Part shown: one piece after another, positions 47,274-57,604 of the stretch | How the letters are laid out: the number at the start of each line of letters is the position of its first letter | Numbering within the stretch: position 1 is the first letter of the stretch | Origin: Allantophomopsis cytisporea | Taxonomy: Eukaryota; Ascomycota; Leotiomycetes; Phacidiales; Phacidiaceae | DNA length: 64,000 nucleotides | Assembly (NCBI GenBank): GCA_024752435.1 | Contig: CP103029.1 | Coordinates: forward strand, 62,001 to 126,000 | Direction: 5' to 3' | The notes under the pieces: generated by a model | What the model saw: only the letters and a program-made list of their open reading frames with translations | The model's database searches: none | What the model was told of the DNA's origin: nothing | Made by a program: the position numbers and the translations under genes

Positions 47274-47276
47274 ACC

Positions 47277-50200
47277 ATGGCGAATTATAATGCTGTTAAG
47301 CAATCCGAGGACGATGCTGACTCTAATCACTCCTTGAGTCCGCCCTTGCAGCATACCGCGAGAAGTGACGACCCCCAAGCCCTATTTTTGGATCACCAGC
47401 AGGACAAACAGGACAGTGATTACGAGCACAACCACGACCACCACCATGGCTCCGACAACGACTCTGGCCTGGCTGGTCTCGTAAAGAAAGTTCGCGACAT
47501 GAGTCCCTCGAATAACTCCTACGATATGTTGGAGAATGACGATTTCACCATTCCAATGTCGCCTGTCGAGCCTCCTTCTCCCCATGCACAAAATACCCAA
47601 ACTCAGAATGAATCGCGAAAACCCGCGCCGATACAGACATCTGCCCCCGAAGAGTCCTTATCTCTCGGCGAGTTGGCTAAGGCCATGAGATCGAGTATGT
47701 CGGACGGTTCCCAAAGTGCGCATCCCAAATCGCCCATTGAGAGAACCGTATCGCCTGAACCCATGATGCGTAGCGCCTCTGGTCGAAATGTTAAACTGAG
47801 ACACCCATCTCCTGGACTACAAAGTCTACAGGGCGCCTACGTTGGCAACATTGTCAACCTCGAAAAGTCTGCTGAACGCCTCAGCCTGACTTCCGACATT
47901 GCCGAGAGCATTCGTCGCATGTCGATGGAGTTGAAGAGATCCGACTCGAGACGCTCGAGCATACTGGCTGCTACCGTCGAGGCCATCGATATTCCGACAA
48001 GACAATTCTCGAGCAATTCCATCGTGGAGATGAACTCAGCGGCGAGAAACGGCGGTTACAGTCCAGGTGGCTTCATGATGAGCCCCCGGAGTTCGATGAG
48101 TGGCCCGATTGCTACAAGGAGTGTGAGTAAGAGCTCGAAGTATTCTCGTCCAGAGCCAGAGCAAGAAGGACGTCCTCTCGATAGTATTGTCACCGTATCG
48201 ACTCGCGATCAAAGTCGAAAGAACAGCTTCATGGGGGAGGAATCTACAACTTTTACAAGAGATGTTATGGCGGCTGGAGGCATGGATGATCAACGCCCAA
48301 CAACAAGCGCAAGCATCAACACAATTGATCAGGCACGGGATATGTTCATGGATTTCGACGGTGTTCATTGCGCTCCCTCTTCTAGAGGTCCCTCAGTCAA
48401 CCCCGCTCAGCAACGGATGTCTTTGGGAAATACGCTTTCGGCACAACCCCAATCCTACGCCGATCCAGCCTCAGGTCAACAGATGGTCTACTACCCAGCT
48501 CCTGTGCCAACCATGCTCAACCTGCCCCAGAAGCTATCTAAAAATGTTGGTGGCGCCGCTCGTGACAAGAGAAGATCTCAAGTCATGTCTACTCTTCCCC
48601 CACAGGCTCGCCAATCTGCTATCTGGCTTCCTGATGTACTAGAGACAGATGACGATGCCCACGATGAATCTCTGGGAAATATGGAATATATGCCCCAACA
48701 CCAGCGACGCAGTATGGGTGGCAGACGAACCATGAACGACATGGACAACATGCCTCCTCAGCTCCGAGCGAGCACCTACTTCGAATATCCTTCACTCTCC
48801 CAAAATGTCGAGCTCAAAGGCGAATCGGTCACAGCCACCTTGGATAGTATCCTTGATGCATCTGCTTCCGCCCCTGTCTCCGCTTTCACTGATCACGCTT
48901 TTGGTGGGCAGCTAGGCAAGGAGGTGTATGGACGCGAGCCTGCCAAAAATCGCAAGAGTGCATTGAATTCTCTTGCACCACCAAAACCAGAGCCTAAGAA
49001 GAAAGAGAAGCGTCGCAGTTCATTCTTGGGTCTTGGAAGAAGATCAAGCAAAGCAGATCTATTGGAGACGGAAGAAAACCGCAAATCTACATTATCACTG
49101 TCACTTTCTGGCTCTCGGAAGCCCCGCCTTTCGGCCGAGGAAAATGGGGAAGAAGACGAGGCACAAGAAGATAGATTATTGGATGGCGAGGATGGAATTC
49201 ATCCTGAAGCAGACGAAGAAGGACAACTCGAGGAGGAAGTCTACGTTGGCCCACCAACTACTCTACTTGCGGAATTGCAGCTCCGTAAACAACAGCAGAA
49301 AATGCGGACTCGCCCTCTCACAGATGTATATGCTAACGGTGTTCACTCAACGCTTCTGGAAATGGAGGCTGTGGCTCAAGTTCAACAAAAAGCCCGTCAG
49401 AAGAAACAGGTCAACCTGGCATGGGAACATGGTATTGGTGCAGACGATGATGATGACGATGATGTTCCTCTTGGTCTGCTATATGCTGGCAATGCAGGAG
49501 CTAATGCAGCTCCCGTCATGCGTAGAGGGGACAATCGACCAATTGGTCTTCTCGAACAAAAACACATGGAAGACAACGAGCCCTTGTCCAGGAGACGAGA
49601 GAGACTTGCCGGTGGGCGATCTCCACGAGCAGCTTCAATGCTTGCTTTACCGAATCTTTTAGACGATGAGGAGGAAGGCGAGACTCTTGCTCAACGTGTT
49701 AAACGACTCAAGGCCGCTGGTGGAACTGCCACAGGTCTTCCCTCATCACGACCTGTTTCGGGCGACTTTGCTTCAGAGCTAATGTCTCAGTTGCGCGTCG
49801 AAGCCGCGGATCCCGATTCCAAACGCACATCGACAACATCAGTAACCCCACGCGAAAAAGAAGCGAGCAAAGAAAGCCCAATAGTCGCCGAAGAAGAAGA
49901 GACACTCGGCCAGCGTCGTAGACGCCTACAAGCCGAGAAAGAGGCACGCGAGCAAGAAGTTGGTAGTGGTATGCTCGGCGCTGTTCTTCAAGCCGGTGGT
50001 GTTGAACAAAAAGAGCGCCCCACCTTCGTAAAACAGAACTCTCTCTCCGGAATCCTCAGTCAGAATCCTGTCGGGCCGTACCGCTCTGGCAGCCAGGGCT
50101 CTGTCCCACTGCTCAGTCAGGAGAAGGGTAAAGGGACCGGTCTGCTTGGCGCTCACGAACGGAAAGAGATGCGTCGCGCGAGCACATTGGCCGAGCTGCA

Positions 50201-50768
50201 GAAGGAGAATCATCGTGTTAGCCGTCACATTTCTTCTGGGGATGGTGGTGAGGCGTTGCGAACTAAGGACGTCAAGGTCGGAGGGCTGCTCGGTATGCGC
50301 GATGAGATGCGCCATTCCAGCTTAGGACTCGGTGTTGCTCCACCTCAGATGGGCATGGGAGTCAACCCGCAAGCTAGACACTCAACTATGTCCTTCGCTA
50401 CTCAGCAACAGTTTGGGGGCATCAGTCCCTACGGCAACCAGGCTGCTATGCGCTCGACCATGAGCTTCGGCCCCACGGCAACCGTTGGCATGGGATACGG
50501 CATGCCCACGCAAACAGGCTTCCAGCAGCCATACGCTGCGGGAGGCATGGGCGGTATGGGCTACGGTCAGAATGTGAATATGTTTGGCGGATATGCACAG
50601 CCTGTCTATGGTCAGCAGATGTATGGAGGGCAAATGTACGGTGGTCAGATGTATGGCTACCCACAGCAGGGTATGATGGCGCCTGCGGGTATGCAGACCG
50701 GTGGGGTTATTGATGATGGTAAGGGGAAGGATATGGTGGAGAGATGGAGGCAGAGTATCATGCCTTAG
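47277..50768 (+). CDS. Large Ser-rich disordered protein, conserved in filamentous ascomycetes, function unknown
   Basis: Intronless, 1163 aa, start MANYNAVKQSEDDADSNHSL. Mostly disordered and rich in Ser, Arg, Gln and Met, with many RxxS-type potential kinase sites. A better ordered middle contains TLLAELQLRKQQQKMRTRPL (from about 661), ANGVHSTLLEMEAVAQVQQK and a poly-Asp run (about 723-730) followed by VPLGLLYAGNAG. Two related blocks, PLSRRRERLAGG and ETLAQRVKRLKA / ETLGQRRRRLQA, repeat an 'L-x-x-R-x-x-R-L' helix. The C-terminus is Gly/Met/Tyr/Gln-rich (MYGGQMYGGQMYG at about 1115) and ends VERWRQSIMP. I recall similar hypothetical proteins in other Pezizomycotina but no known role. A uORF precedes it. 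Confidence 0.88.
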   Translation: MANYNAVKQSEDDADSNHSLSPPLQHTARSDDPQALFLDHQQDKQDSDYEHNHDHHHGSDNDSGLAGLVKKVRDMSPSNNSYDMLENDDFTIPMSPVEPPSPHAQNTQTQNESRKPAPIQTSAPEESLSLGELAKAMRSSMSDGSQSAHPKSPIERTVSPEPMMRSASGRNVKLRHPSPGLQSLQGAYVGNIVNLEKSAERLSLTSDIAESIRRMSMELKRSDSRRSSILAATVEAIDIPTRQFSSNSIVEMNSAARNGGYSPGGFMMSPRSSMSGPIATRSVSKSSKYSRPEPEQEGRPLDSIVTVSTRDQSRKNSFMGEESTTFTRDVMAAGGMDDQRPTTSASINTIDQARDMFMDFDGVHCAPSSRGPSVNPAQQRMSLGNTLSAQPQSYADPASGQQMVYYPAPVPTMLNLPQKLSKNVGGAARDKRRSQVMSTLPPQARQSAIWLPDVLETDDDAHDESLGNMEYMPQHQRRSMGGRRTMNDMDNMPPQLRASTYFEYPSLSQNVELKGESVTATLDSILDASASAPVSAFTDHAFGGQLGKEVYGREPAKNRKSALNSLAPPKPEPKKKEKRRSSFLGLGRRSSKADLLETEENRKSTLSLSLSGSRKPRLSAEENGEEDEAQEDRLLDGEDGIHPEADEEGQLEEEVYVGPPTTLLAELQLRKQQQKMRTRPLTDVYANGVHSTLLEMEAVAQVQQKARQKKQVNLAWEHGIGADDDDDDDVPLGLLYAGNAGANAAPVMRRGDNRPIGLLEQKHMEDNEPLSRRRERLAGGRSPRAASMLALPNLLDDEEEGETLAQRVKRLKAAGGTATGLPSSRPVSGDFASELMSQLRVEAADPDSKRTSTTSVTPREKEASKESPIVAEEEETLGQRRRRLQAEKEAREQEVGSGMLGAVLQAGGVEQKERPTFVKQNSLSGILSQNPVGPYRSGSQGSVPLLSQEKGKGTGLLGAHERKEMRRASTLAELQKENHRVSRHISSGDGGEALRTKDVKVGGLLGMRDEMRHSSLGLGVAPPQMGMGVNPQARHSTMSFATQQQFGGISPYGNQAAMRSTMSFGPTATVGMGYGMPTQTGFQQPYAAGGMGGMGYGQNVNMFGGYAQPVYGQQMYGGQMYGGQMYGYPQQGMMAPAGMQTGGVIDDGKGKDMVERWRQSIMP

Positions 50769-50965
50769 GTTGTGGGTTGTATTATTAGTGATTGATAAAT
50801 AGTTTTAGCATGGCATTGCATGGTGTTGGGCTTTGGAAGCTTTTCTTGGCGATGGTTTATAGGAAGTACCGGATTAGGCAGGTTTTATGAACACTTCAAT
50901 ATACAGTGTATTGTTTTGATGTTGTCTTCGAAATGAGATTGCGTGTCTATGGTACCATTCGTATT

Positions 50966-51925
50966 CTATGTTTGCCCATTTGCAAATAACACCCGTCCAC
51001 CATCTACGCATAAGCTGCGTCCGTCTACATATGCTCCAGCCTGACTCGCAAGATATATCACTGTCCCCGCAATATCCTCCGTCCCTGCCGCCCGTTTTGC
51101 GGGTACTTTTGAAACGAGATCTCCAAAGATGTCCGCGGAATCACCGCTGCCCATAGGGTTCATCGCAGAGGGAACGAACCCAGGATTGATCCCCACTACC
51201 CTAACATACCATCTAGCAAACTTCGCGGCAAGCAACTTGACCAGATGATCCGTAGCCGCCTTCGTACTCGCATAACTCATCATATCCACATTCGTAGCAT
51301 TATGCATACTCGCACAACTACTCGTCACAACAACCACCCCTCTCCCCACCTCCCTACCCTCCCGCCCATCCTCCATCTTCCGCCCCGCCGCCGCAGCCAG
51401 TAGATCCAGCAGCGCGACCGAGAGGAAATAGTGCGCTGCCGTGTTGACTGCGAAGCTGGTTGTCCAGTCGCTGTGCGAGGAGGACCATAGTGAGGCTTGA
51501 AGCTCTGCAAGTGGTGCCTGGAGTACGTCGCAGGACACAGCTGGATCACGGCGAATGCCAGCATTGGAGATAAGCATATCGAGGTGGGACTCGTGCGTGC
51601 GGAAAGTGGCTGCCAATTCTGCGATACCTTCTTTTGTCGAGACATCACTTGCGAATCTATGGGTGTCAGTGAGGCTTGATATTCTGAGATGAGATTGGAG
51701 ACATTACCCAATCGCGGAGCCGCCATTGCCGCTGCTCGTGCCCAGCTCGTTGAGTGAGGTCACCACCGAGGAGATGGGGTCGTTGGCCAGCCCTGTTATG
51801 TATACTTTGCTGCCGTTTGTGACTAGGCCTCGGGCTATCATCAGACCTAGGCCGCTGCTGCCGCCTGTGATTAGAGCTGTGCGACCAGCGACGGAGAAAA
51901 GTGATGGTATTGAGGTTGAAGCCAT
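50966..51925 (-). CDS. Classical short-chain dehydrogenase/reductase
   Basis: Two exons, complement(50966..51656, 51708..51925), encode 302 aa. The 51-nt intron (GTAATG...TAG) splits the Gly73 codon in SAIGFASDVS. The cofactor motif TGGSSGLG is at 20-27, NAG at 104-106, and the catalytic Tyr201/Lys205 pair sits in YASTK, with Ser about 15 residues before it (TSSCASMHN). The ending YVDGRSLCVDGGR is typical of classical SDRs. It is an NAD(P)(H)-dependent oxidoreductase of the sterol/sugar/ketone type, substrate unknown. Tail-to-tail with the large Ser-rich gene (197 bp between stops). Confidence 0.93.
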
Positions 51926-53293
51926 TTCTAGGGTGCTAGGAGGGGTTTTCACGTGGGATTGTAGTTGTTGGGCTGGTCTTGATATCAATGCTAGTGTTAA
52001 TATCGAGGATGATATATATCGAATGAGAGCGACTTGATTAAGAGCCTTCAGAGCTTGATCGATTGGTTTGAGTATAGGATATAGAAGTCTATTTTCAATA
52101 TTACAGGTGAACAGAAACCTCCGTAAGTAACTCTTATATATCTGCATATGCTTGAGTTTGGTGATAGCATGATAAGACATCCCACTGTTGTGCGGGACAA
52201 TGTGGAGAAGATCTGATCTAATCTAATCTTATCTGAACGACCTTATGTACTAGGTTTCCCGGAGCAACAACTGCCTATGTCGACCTATTTTACATCTTTA
52301 CCACAAATAAATTAAGCAACTTGACAATCCATACTCAAGGCATTCGAAGACCTATGATGTTGAGGAACAGTTCAATGATTACCTTCGCAACTGCATCTCA
52401 TATTTTGCCGAGATTACATGAGGGAAGGTATTAGAGAGTGAGGTAGATTCGTAAAATTTCTTCTTTATAATTCGCATAGTGATATAGGCCTTGATCTCAA
52501 ACTTGAGGTCAAAAAATACACATTTGATGCGACGACTGGGTCAAGAGATGAGAGTATTAGTTGAAGGCCTGCTTATAACAATCTCAAGACCATGGTATGT
52601 TTCCCGCAAAGTTCACCTGAAAATACTCAGTCTCGGAGCAACCAGTAAAGTAGAGCTATTTTTGCTATATACCTATCTTTGCTGTAGGCGGTTGCCCCGG
52701 TCCGGTATAAATACTCCTACCGTCTCTTCCCGATTCTGTCCGACCACAGCGTCGCTAAATAAAAATGTGATTGTCTGTGTTTGGCCTAGCTGTAGTGTAG
52801 TCTATATGTGGCAAAGAGGATATAGCTTCATTATCATCTATATGTTCGTCATCATCCTAGCCTTACTATCAAGAAGTTGACCATCGTCAGAAGCACGTGC
52901 CTTTACTAATGTCTATCAATAATCAAGCTAATATTGGATCTATTAAGCCTTTGTTATTGTCTGTAGTTTGCACAGGTAGGTCATGCTTTGTCGTCGTTTA
53001 CAGCATTGTCATCATTGATGGTATCGTCATCAAATGAGTCTACAAGTAGTCAAAAGTCAAATCTATATCTGCATGGTAAATTCTTAAACGACACGTCCAG
53101 ATACTCCTTGAATGTGGTTCAGCAAACATTGTATGTACATGGATTAAATTCATAGCATCCCTCATAGTATCACAGAAAGTCTTGCCCAAGCAGAATACAC
53201 AAACAGTTTAGTTCATAATAATCATCGATTCGTTATAATCCTACACAGACAACCACTCCATACGTTATTCTTTCCAGGCGCTCCATTCATACT
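51926..53293. other. Intergenic, AT-rich, no gene seen
   Basis: 1.37 kb between the SDR promoter and the Cnn_1N gene 3' end. One 130-codon plus-strand frame (52491-52880) begins without ATG and shows no family likeness. Confidence 0.5.
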
Positions 53294-55717
53294 CTACCTG
53301 CCACCAAACCCAAAGCTCGCTCTTCTCTTTCCAATACCCAACCATGCCTTAACCCCACCAACATCACCTTCCTCCGCATCATCATTCGCACCATCAAATC
53401 CAAACGTTCCCTTTCTCTTCGAAATCGGAAGTCGACTCTCAAGTGCAGTTCTAGGTCTTCCTAAGTTCAAGCCCTTCTCATCCCCAATCCTGTCCACCTC
53501 AGCGCTCGAAAATCTCGTGTGTTCATTAAAAGCTCTGGTTACCTTGCCTCCTCCGACTGCCTGTTTGGTCGGTAAATCATTCGTCTCAGCGCGCTTGAAA
53601 ATCTTCGACGTAAGGCGCGCACACATGTTATCCTTCACGATGGGTTCAGCAGTCATGGGACGACCCATGTTTACCTTCGTGCTAATTGCTGACATGGGTG
53701 TGTTGTGAACTTGTAAACTTGCAAGATGAGAAGGGCCCGAAGCAGATCTCATTGGCGTCTCGAAATTCCCCCTTTTATCGAATCTGATTCTTCGCTCCTC
53801 ACGCTTCGGGTTTGTTGGATGAGCGCCGAGGGGGTTTATGGCTGGTCTGTCGGCGATAGAGGCTCTTCTTGCTCGCAATTTTGAGGCAGGTGAGCTATGA
53901 GCTGCACCTATCACGCGGCTTCGTGCGGATGATTCTTCCCATCTAGTTCTTGAACGGTCTTCTTGGTATTTGGAGCGATCTGCGACATCTCCAAAATCGA
54001 ACAAGTCCGCGCCGCGGGCAGTGCGACTAGTGGACTTTGTATCAGAGTTGCTGAGGCTCATCCATGGATCAGCACTCTCCGTGTACGAGTCGGTCATGGT
54101 TGTGTAACTCTGAGTCTCCGAGTTCGAAGCTTCCCGGCGGATGTGTCTCTCATCAGTACTTTTAGGACGTTCGATCATACCATTTAGACGCTGTGTATGA
54201 TTGGCTACTCCTCGAACATTATGTTCAGACACACCTGATTTCTGGTAAAAATCCAATGAACTAGTGTCCATTGTGTCTGGGGTTGGTGGTAGGTCATTTC
54301 GTCTCGTTGGGCCATCATTAGTGCTGTATCGCTTGAGATCAGATGGTTTTGGTTTGAGGCCATGTTTTGGAACTTTCTGGGCACTGATGGATTGACTTCT
54401 TCCTTCATACGCACTGAGTTGGGATGAGCTGCCAAACGACCGGTTGATTTCATTGAGATCGCGTTGTACTCTTTCAAGACCACCACGACTTCTCTCGAGA
54501 CGCTGGAGGGGACTCTGGATAATATCGTTCATAGACTGAAATTGTGTCTTACGCTCGTTGCTGAGGGCACGAGTTCGACGTAATGGAGTCGCCTGTCTAG
54601 GTGGACTCAAGTCGTCTGCCACATGTGATTCCGTCAGTATATGTCCACCTTGGCTTTCAGGACTTGGTGCACCCTCACGGTTTGGTGGACTATACTTCTG
54701 GGTCGCATCCTGGCTTCCGTAAACACTGAGGAAAGAGCTTTGACTGAGTACACTAAGCGATGGGCTAGCCATACCCTCGCGATCTTCCTCGGGCAACAGT
54801 GGCAAACTTTCTGAGCTGAGGGCCTGTTGGAGGTTCTGCTGATAAACACTACGAAGGGTATTAACTTCTTCACTTCCATCCGATAAGAAAGATGGCATAT
54901 GACCAAGTCGAGAGCGTCCCCCGCCTGCTGGAGGAGAGCTGCGCATTTCGTGGTGCTCTAAGCTCTGTTCGGACTCGGTTTGGATTGGCGTATACGTAGC
55001 ATCAAACGATTTTACAATTGATCGATCGCGCTTCAGAGCTTCGATCTCTTCTTCCATCTGCAATATTTTCTGGACTGCTTCTCCAACAGCCTGGTCTCTC
55101 TTCTCAAGCTCATGCACCAACCGATCATTCATGTCCTGTATCTCATCCGCCATAGCGAGGTCTGAGTCCTGTTTGGCCAGTCGATCCTCTTGATCAGCTA
55201 TCTGTGCCTCGAGCTCTTCCTGACGTTTCTCTAATGCGGTTTGTCTCTCGATTCTGTGAAACAACTGAAGCTTCAAATCGAAATTCTGTTTGTGGAGCGC
55301 ATCAAGAGTCTATACCAAATTTAGTTCAATTTTCTCTGTGAAATATGGTTTACTCACATCTTCCATCTGCTTAGCACCCATGCTCTTCTTAGTCGTCATG
55401 CTGACACCTCCACTCGTACTAGGCCTTCTTGTATCTTTCTCATATCCGAATGATCCTTTGCGGCCCACGGGCGAGCTCTGTGTGTATGGAGAATCACCAT
55501 CATTTTTAAGGTCGCTCTTCGTTGGTCTCTTCTTAATCCTCAGACCTTCGGCCCTCTTCTCCTTCAACTTCTCCTCTAGTAACATAGAACCAGAGCTAAT
55601 GTCCCGGGATCTGGCTAATGCATCAATGGTGGAGGTACTGGATGATTGAGGTGTCATCTTCGAGGAAGTGCTTGAGAGAGAAGGCGCAGAGGTTTCGTAT
55701 GGGTCTGCCATGATCAT
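53294..55717 (-). CDS. Centrosomin N-terminal motif 1 (Cnn_1N) spindle-pole/MTOC protein
   Basis: Two exons, complement(53294..55309, 55358..55717), give 791 aa. The 48-nt intron (GTGAGT...TAG) follows MEDVx at Asp120 and the next exon starts TLDALHKQNFDLKLQLFHRI, the core of the Cnn_1N motif that recruits gamma-tubulin complexes. A coiled coil follows (about 121-215, QEELEAQIADQEDRLAKQ), then a long Ser/Arg-rich disordered region to the end (KAWLGIGKRRASFGFGGR). Fungal proteins with this motif (Mto1/ApsB/Pcp1 types) sit at spindle-pole bodies and septal or cytoplasmic microtubule-organising centres. Which type this is cannot be said. Start: ATG 55717 (MIMADP) or 55711 (MADP). Confidence 0.88.
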
Positions 55718-57033
55718 TTGCCTTGATGGCTCTTGCTCGTCGGTTCGAGGCTCAAAAGTTTGTAAAGTGGAATGGGAATATTACACCACGCGGAGGAAAT
55801 GACGGCAAAGGAGGCTCGAAGCAATATTGTATCGTACTTGCTTCAGAACTTGTATTTGGAAAGTCACAGCTTCTCACATAAGGAGAGATAAATTGGTTTC
55901 CACGGAATGGTCCGGAATACTGATTGCGGCTTGTGTGGGTGACCAGCCGCAACTCAGCTGCCCAGCCGCAATTATCGTCGTTGCGCCGACCAGATCCTCC
56001 GGGCAAGATAAACACGACGATAAATAGACAGAGAACAAGAGAAATTTAGAAGGAAGAAAGGAAGAGGAAGGGTAAAAGAGGGGATATCCAAACCTCACTG
56101 TAGTACAGAGTCGGAAGCAAGGTGCCTCTTGCTCCTGCACCTACGCATCACAAAATCTAACACTCTAACGGATAACATCCCACCAGACAAAGAAACTAAT
56201 GCAGCTTCCCTAGATGAACCTCTTCAGCTTGCTTATATTGACCCTCATTGGGTATCAGGGGGTTCAACCGTGATGCAGGACATGCAGGTTCTAATATGTT
56301 GGTCGCAATTTTGATCAGGGGAAGTTTCTCAGGGTCGGATTTTGAGAGGTTGGGTGTGACGGTATTTTATGATCACGGTGATGGTATCGCTTATTGGCTA
56401 GACAATCATCAACTTATTGTCCAGCGGGGAAGTTCTACCCTACATCAAGCGCGAGGGATCTTGACCTTGGACATCTACACAGGATATCTTGCATTAGAAA
56501 TTCCTCCTAATATAACAACATCATCCAGAATATATGATCATAAATATTTTGCATCATATCCACTCATTCACTATCGACCACATTGCAATGGCGTACTATG
56601 AACAAATCAATGTGTCAGGTAAGGTCCGACTCTTGATTGAGTCAGAATATGCCCAGCCACCACCAATTCATCTCATCCCTTGAGAAGACTGTAGAAATTC
56701 AGCCCAGATAAGTCTTATGCTTCATAACTCAGTTGAATTATTATGGTTTTAAATCTACACTTGATCCCTATACCAGAATTGCTGTGAAAAGGTACCGTTT
56801 ACCGTAAATTATGTTGGTGGACTACAGTTCAAATTTATCCTTAATAATATTTTAACCCGAACATTTTGAAATATTAAGTGTAAAATAGGGAATAGTGCTA
56901 TGAGCGAGATTGCACAATTCAAGAATGAATGCCTGGTTAGTCTGTTATTTGTGAATAAGGAACATTTACTGCCACTTGTTTTAAAAGGATGAAACCAAAT
57001 AATAAAGCCTTCAGCAAAGCAATTACATACATC

Positions 57034-57049
57034 ACGAGTACGTACTCGT
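57034..57049. promoter_or_regulatory. Perfect 16-bp palindrome ACGAGTACGTACTCGT
   Basis: Uninterrupted dyad symmetry of 16 bp, 556 bp upstream of the transporter ATG at 57605. Suitable for a dimeric regulator, but the factor is unknown. Confidence 0.4.
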
Positions 57050-57251
57050 CTTAACTGATGCCGCCCAATGCCTATATCGTACAGTAGAGTGCTAATATCG
57101 GCGAAATTGTTACCGATAAATGCCAGACTATTCAGGCATACTGACTAGACGCATACGACCCAATCAGAAAGCAGACTGGCAGATTCAACCCCTGAATCCT
57201 TACCCCTGGCATTTTATCCATCGGCTTATCCATCCCCGTTATGCGTTATGC

Positions 57252-57265
57252 CGGTAACCCCCCGG
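57252..57265 (+). promoter_or_regulatory. CGG-N8-CGG motif, candidate AmyR-type binding site
   Basis: CGGTAACCCCCCGG fits CGGN8CGG, the direct-repeat site known for the Zn2Cys6 regulator AmyR of starch and maltose use in Aspergillus. It lies about 340 bp upstream of the ATG at 57605 of a maltose-type transporter. The match is short and could be chance. Confidence 0.4.
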
Positions 57266-57604
57266 ACCAATTCCAGCCTTCTCATTGGTCAATTGAGTTA
57301 TGTAATCGACTTAAATTGTTCTGGCCGACCCGCTTATGCTCGCCAGCCTTTCCACCAATACGTAAAATGTCCTTCTACGCCTCCAAAATCCGAATCTTCG
57401 TCGCGAATTCCTCAGGAGCCTCGGGTCAATTGGCTAGTACCTCGTCGCGTGACTTGTCCTCAAAATTTTGCGAACACCTTAGGGGCTCGTGCCTGCGTTG
57501 ACCCCGCATTCTTGATGTCTACCTGTGGAGAAGGTTGTGATCCCAATGCGATAACCAAGTCCTCTGCATATCAGGACCATCCAGCAGCAAAAGATTCCAT
57601 CAAA

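Larger units (their letters stand above)
44180..47276. other. 3.1-kb intergenic region between P450 and the large Ser-rich gene
   Basis: Divergent intergenic space. It holds the P450 promoter with a 22-bp inverted repeat (listed separately) and a purine tract (46722-46770). A 253-codon minus-strand frame at 45488-46249 has no family likeness and unusual composition, so I leave it out. Confidence 0.5.
55718..57604. other. 1.9-kb intergenic region, AT-rich in the middle; sugar-transporter promoter
   Basis: Divergent space between the Cnn_1N gene and the sugar transporter. The 56.7-57.05 kb part is markedly AT-rich. It includes a 16-bp palindrome and a CGGN8CGG site (listed separately). A 117-codon frame at 56248-56601 has no family likeness. 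No transposon relic could be recognised. Confidence 0.5.

Noticed and set aside
52491..52880. 130-codon plus-strand frame between SDR and Cnn_1N gene
   Set aside because: Opens with TTG rather than ATG, AT-rich, no family similarity.
56248..56601. 117-codon frame in the AT-rich interval
   Set aside because: No recognisable domain and no promoter context; no mobile-element hallmark either.
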